In this document: positions 62,743 to 64,000 of the stretch, piece after piece
How the letters are laid out: every line of letters starts with the position of its first letter
Numbering within the stretch: the first letter of the stretch is position 1
Assembly (NCBI RefSeq): GCF_020037475.1
Contig: NZ_JAIQDB010000005.1
Coordinates: forward strand, 62,001-126,000
From: Sutcliffiella deserti
Lineage (GTDB): Bacteria > Bacillota > Bacilli > Bacillales > Bacillaceae_I
Direction: 5' to 3'
Length of the DNA: 64,000 nt
The notes under the pieces: generated by a model
Seen by the model: the letters and a program-made list of their open reading frames with translations, nothing else
Databases searched by the model: none
Told to the model about the DNA's origin: nothing
Made by a program: the position numbers and the translations under genes

Positions 62743-62911
62743 GGAAGCAGGGGACGGTTCTCTGCTTCCGAAGCAGAGAAGAACGAAATTGCTATGTAAT
62801 AGACTTTTGAGTCCTTTCTAATGAAAATAGTAAAAAAAGAAAAAGTATGTTCTTTATGGTATTGTTTAATCTCCAAACCAAACAATGCATAGAAGATCAT
62901 ACTTTTTTATA
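62743..62911 (+). repeat. Element E, copy 3 (complete)
   Basis: Family C palindrome GGAAGCAGGGGACGGTTCTC then TGCTTCC (62743-62769), an overlapping palindrome CTCTGCTTC-C-GAAGCAGAG (62760-62778), then CTAATGAAAATAGTA and a terminal hairpin with arms GTATGTTCTTTATGGTATTG and CAATGCATAGAAGATCATAC, ending in T6 near 62908. Most complete of three copies. Confidence 0.8.
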
Positions 62912-62998
62912 TGAGAACTATGCCACGATTTCTATCAAATTATATTAGTAGTTTCAGTTAACCAGCGAAGGGCTAGAGGTTTCCCCTTGTCCTTCCTT

Positions 62999-63021
62999 GG
63001 AAGCGGGGAACCGTCCCCATG
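62999..63021 (-). repeat. Partial REP-like sequence
   Basis: On the minus strand GCATGGGGACGGTTCCCCGC; keeps the GGGGACGGTTC centre of families B and C. The rest of the gap 62912-63130 shows no gene. Confidence 0.45.
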
Positions 63022-63129
63022 CACACGTAAACAAGCTCAAACTAAAAACGAGCAAAAAATAACCTTTAACCTGGCATGCATATTAAATATATCCCACTCA
63101 TCCTTATTTCCTTGTTTTTCGGTATATAT

Positions 63130-63180
63130 AAAAAAGCCCCCCGGAACCGTTGGAGGAAGACAACGTGTCCTGGGGGAGTT
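63130..63180 (-). terminator. Terminator of sstT
   Basis: On the minus strand CTCCCCCAGGACACGTTG, eight-base loop, CAACGGTTCCGGGGGG and then CTTTTTT. Long GC-rich stem 30 bases past the sstT stop; it could work in both directions. Confidence 0.85.
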
Positions 63181-63209
63181 AAAAACTACATTTCCAATTA
63201 ACCAATCTA

Positions 63210-64000
63210 CTATAAATGTGAATCCCTGGCGTTAATATTGATTTCTTTTCCGTCTCTACGCATTTTTCTATATTCAGCTGTTGCTGTGAAAATAACGTCA
63301 GAAGAAGAATTAAGCGCAGTTTCACAAGAGTCCTGTAAAACACCGACAATAAAACCAACAGCCACGACCTGCATCGCAATATCATTTGGAATTCCAAATA
63401 AACTAGATGCTAGAGGAATAAGAAGTAGTGATCCACCGGCTACACCAGATGCTCCTGCCGCAGATACAGCTGCTAGGACGCACAGAATAAGAGCAGTTCC
63501 AAAATCAACCGGGATACCTAATGTATGGACGGCTGCAAGAGTTAACACGGAAATCGTAACGGCTGCCCCGGACATATTGATGGTAGCGCCTAATGGAATC
63601 GATACTGAATACGTATCTTTATTTAAGCCAAGTTTTTCACATAAGCTCATATTAACTGGAATGTTTGCAGCTGAGCTACGTGTAAAGAATGCTGTAATAG
63701 CACTTTCTCTTAAAGCTCTGAAAACAAGAGGATACGGATTTCTTCGGATGTTGATATATACAATAAGTGGATTAACCACAAGAGCGATAAAGAACATACA
63801 ACCGAGTAAAACAGCTAGTAATTTTCCATACCCAAGCAAGGCTGAAAGGCCATTTGCTACAATCGCATCAAACACGAGTCCCATAATTCCAATAGGTGCT
63901 AGATTAATAACCCATTTTACTAGTTGAGAGATGGCATTAGAAAAACTAACCAGCATTTCTTTTGTGCTGTCACTCGCACTTCTTAACGCAAGACCAAGGA
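63210..64000 (-). CDS. sstT: Serine/threonine:sodium symporter SstT, C-terminal part
   Basis: The last ~263 residues of a dicarboxylate/amino acid:cation symporter; the frame runs off the window edge and begins [20 protein letters not shown]. Blocks [47 protein letters not shown] and [20 protein letters not shown] are typical of the SstT branch, which imports serine and threonine with Na+. An internal ATG at 63956 is not the real start. Several membrane helices and the two re-entrant loops are visible. Confidence 0.88.
   Translation of the reverse strand, partial: LGLALRSASDSTKEMLVSFSNAISQLVKWVINLAPIGIMGLVFDAIVANGLSALLGYGKLLAVLLGCMFFIALVVNPLIVYINIRRNPYPLVFRALRESAITAFFTRSSAANIPVNMSLCEKLGLNKDTYSVSIPLGATINMSGAAVTISVLTLAAVHTLGIPVDFGTALILCVLAAVSAAGASGVAGGSLLLIPLASSLFGIPNDIAMQVVAVGFIVGVLQDSCETALNSSSDVIFTATAEYRKMRRDGKEININARDSHL

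Overview
The window looks like chromosomal DNA of a low-GC Gram-positive spore-former of the Bacillaceae (Bacillus/Sutcliffiella type). Reasons: strong AAGGAGG-type ribosome binding sites with frequent TTG and GTG starts, a thermolysin-like neutral protease, a Bce-type two-component system plus ABC detoxification module, PaiA, RlmCD, a YwqG-family protein, a MocR regulator and two ECF sigma factors. No rRNA, tRNA, CRISPR array, integrase or complete transposase was seen. Names come from recalled family resemblance and visible motifs; no database was searched.

Layout. 1-5.6 kb: Gly/Tyr repeat protein, secreted neutral protease, then a resistance/acetylation cluster (GNAT, MFS, VOC, GNAT) ending in a 21-codon stub of another gene. 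5.6-11.4 kb: a lone GNAT and the four-gene Bce-like module (response regulator, kinase, ATPase, permease). 11.4-19.1 kb: small lipoproteins, small membrane proteins, a GNAT/DUF2785 pair and a 2-oxoglutarate oxygenase, with several terminators and repeats. 19.5-20.9 kb: rlmCD.

21.7-32.8 kb is an AT-rich accessory region with defence character: a tight DUF262 + SMC-like ATPase + unknown three-gene operon, a DUF2075 helicase missing its N-terminal half at the edge of that operon, DUF6508, an unknown gene, a Schlafen/AlbA_2 protein, DUF2188, a GIY-YIG-like protein, a solitary HsdR-N-type protein, a DUF1643-like gene and a small gene whose 3' end has been replaced by a dispersed repeat. The three-gene operon is the best candidate for an undescribed system.

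32.8-45 kb: decayed genes, MarR + PaiA, divergent MocR / racemase-like pair, YwqG-like protein, a PD-(D/E)XK-like protein, an ECF sigma factor with a signal-peptidase-like membrane partner, PadR + DUF4188, a WYL regulator and a PfpI-like protein. 45-57.5 kb: a large secreted GH16 glucanase behind a cre-like site, an aldo/keto reductase, two tandem secreted M14 carboxypeptidases, and an ABC permease/ATPase/PASTA-protein operon. 58-60.5 kb: an SDR plus NtaA/DmoA-type flavin monooxygenase operon on the minus strand behind a clear TPP riboswitch and terminator, which is not a standard thiamin operon. 60.7-62.7 kb: ECF sigma and zinc-finger anti-sigma. The window ends inside sstT.

Several families of short palindromic repeats run through the intergenic space. 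Their arms vary while staying complementary. One copy is split by an insertion flanked by a 9-bp target duplication, and a separate ~130-bp hairpin element occurs twice with compensatory base changes.
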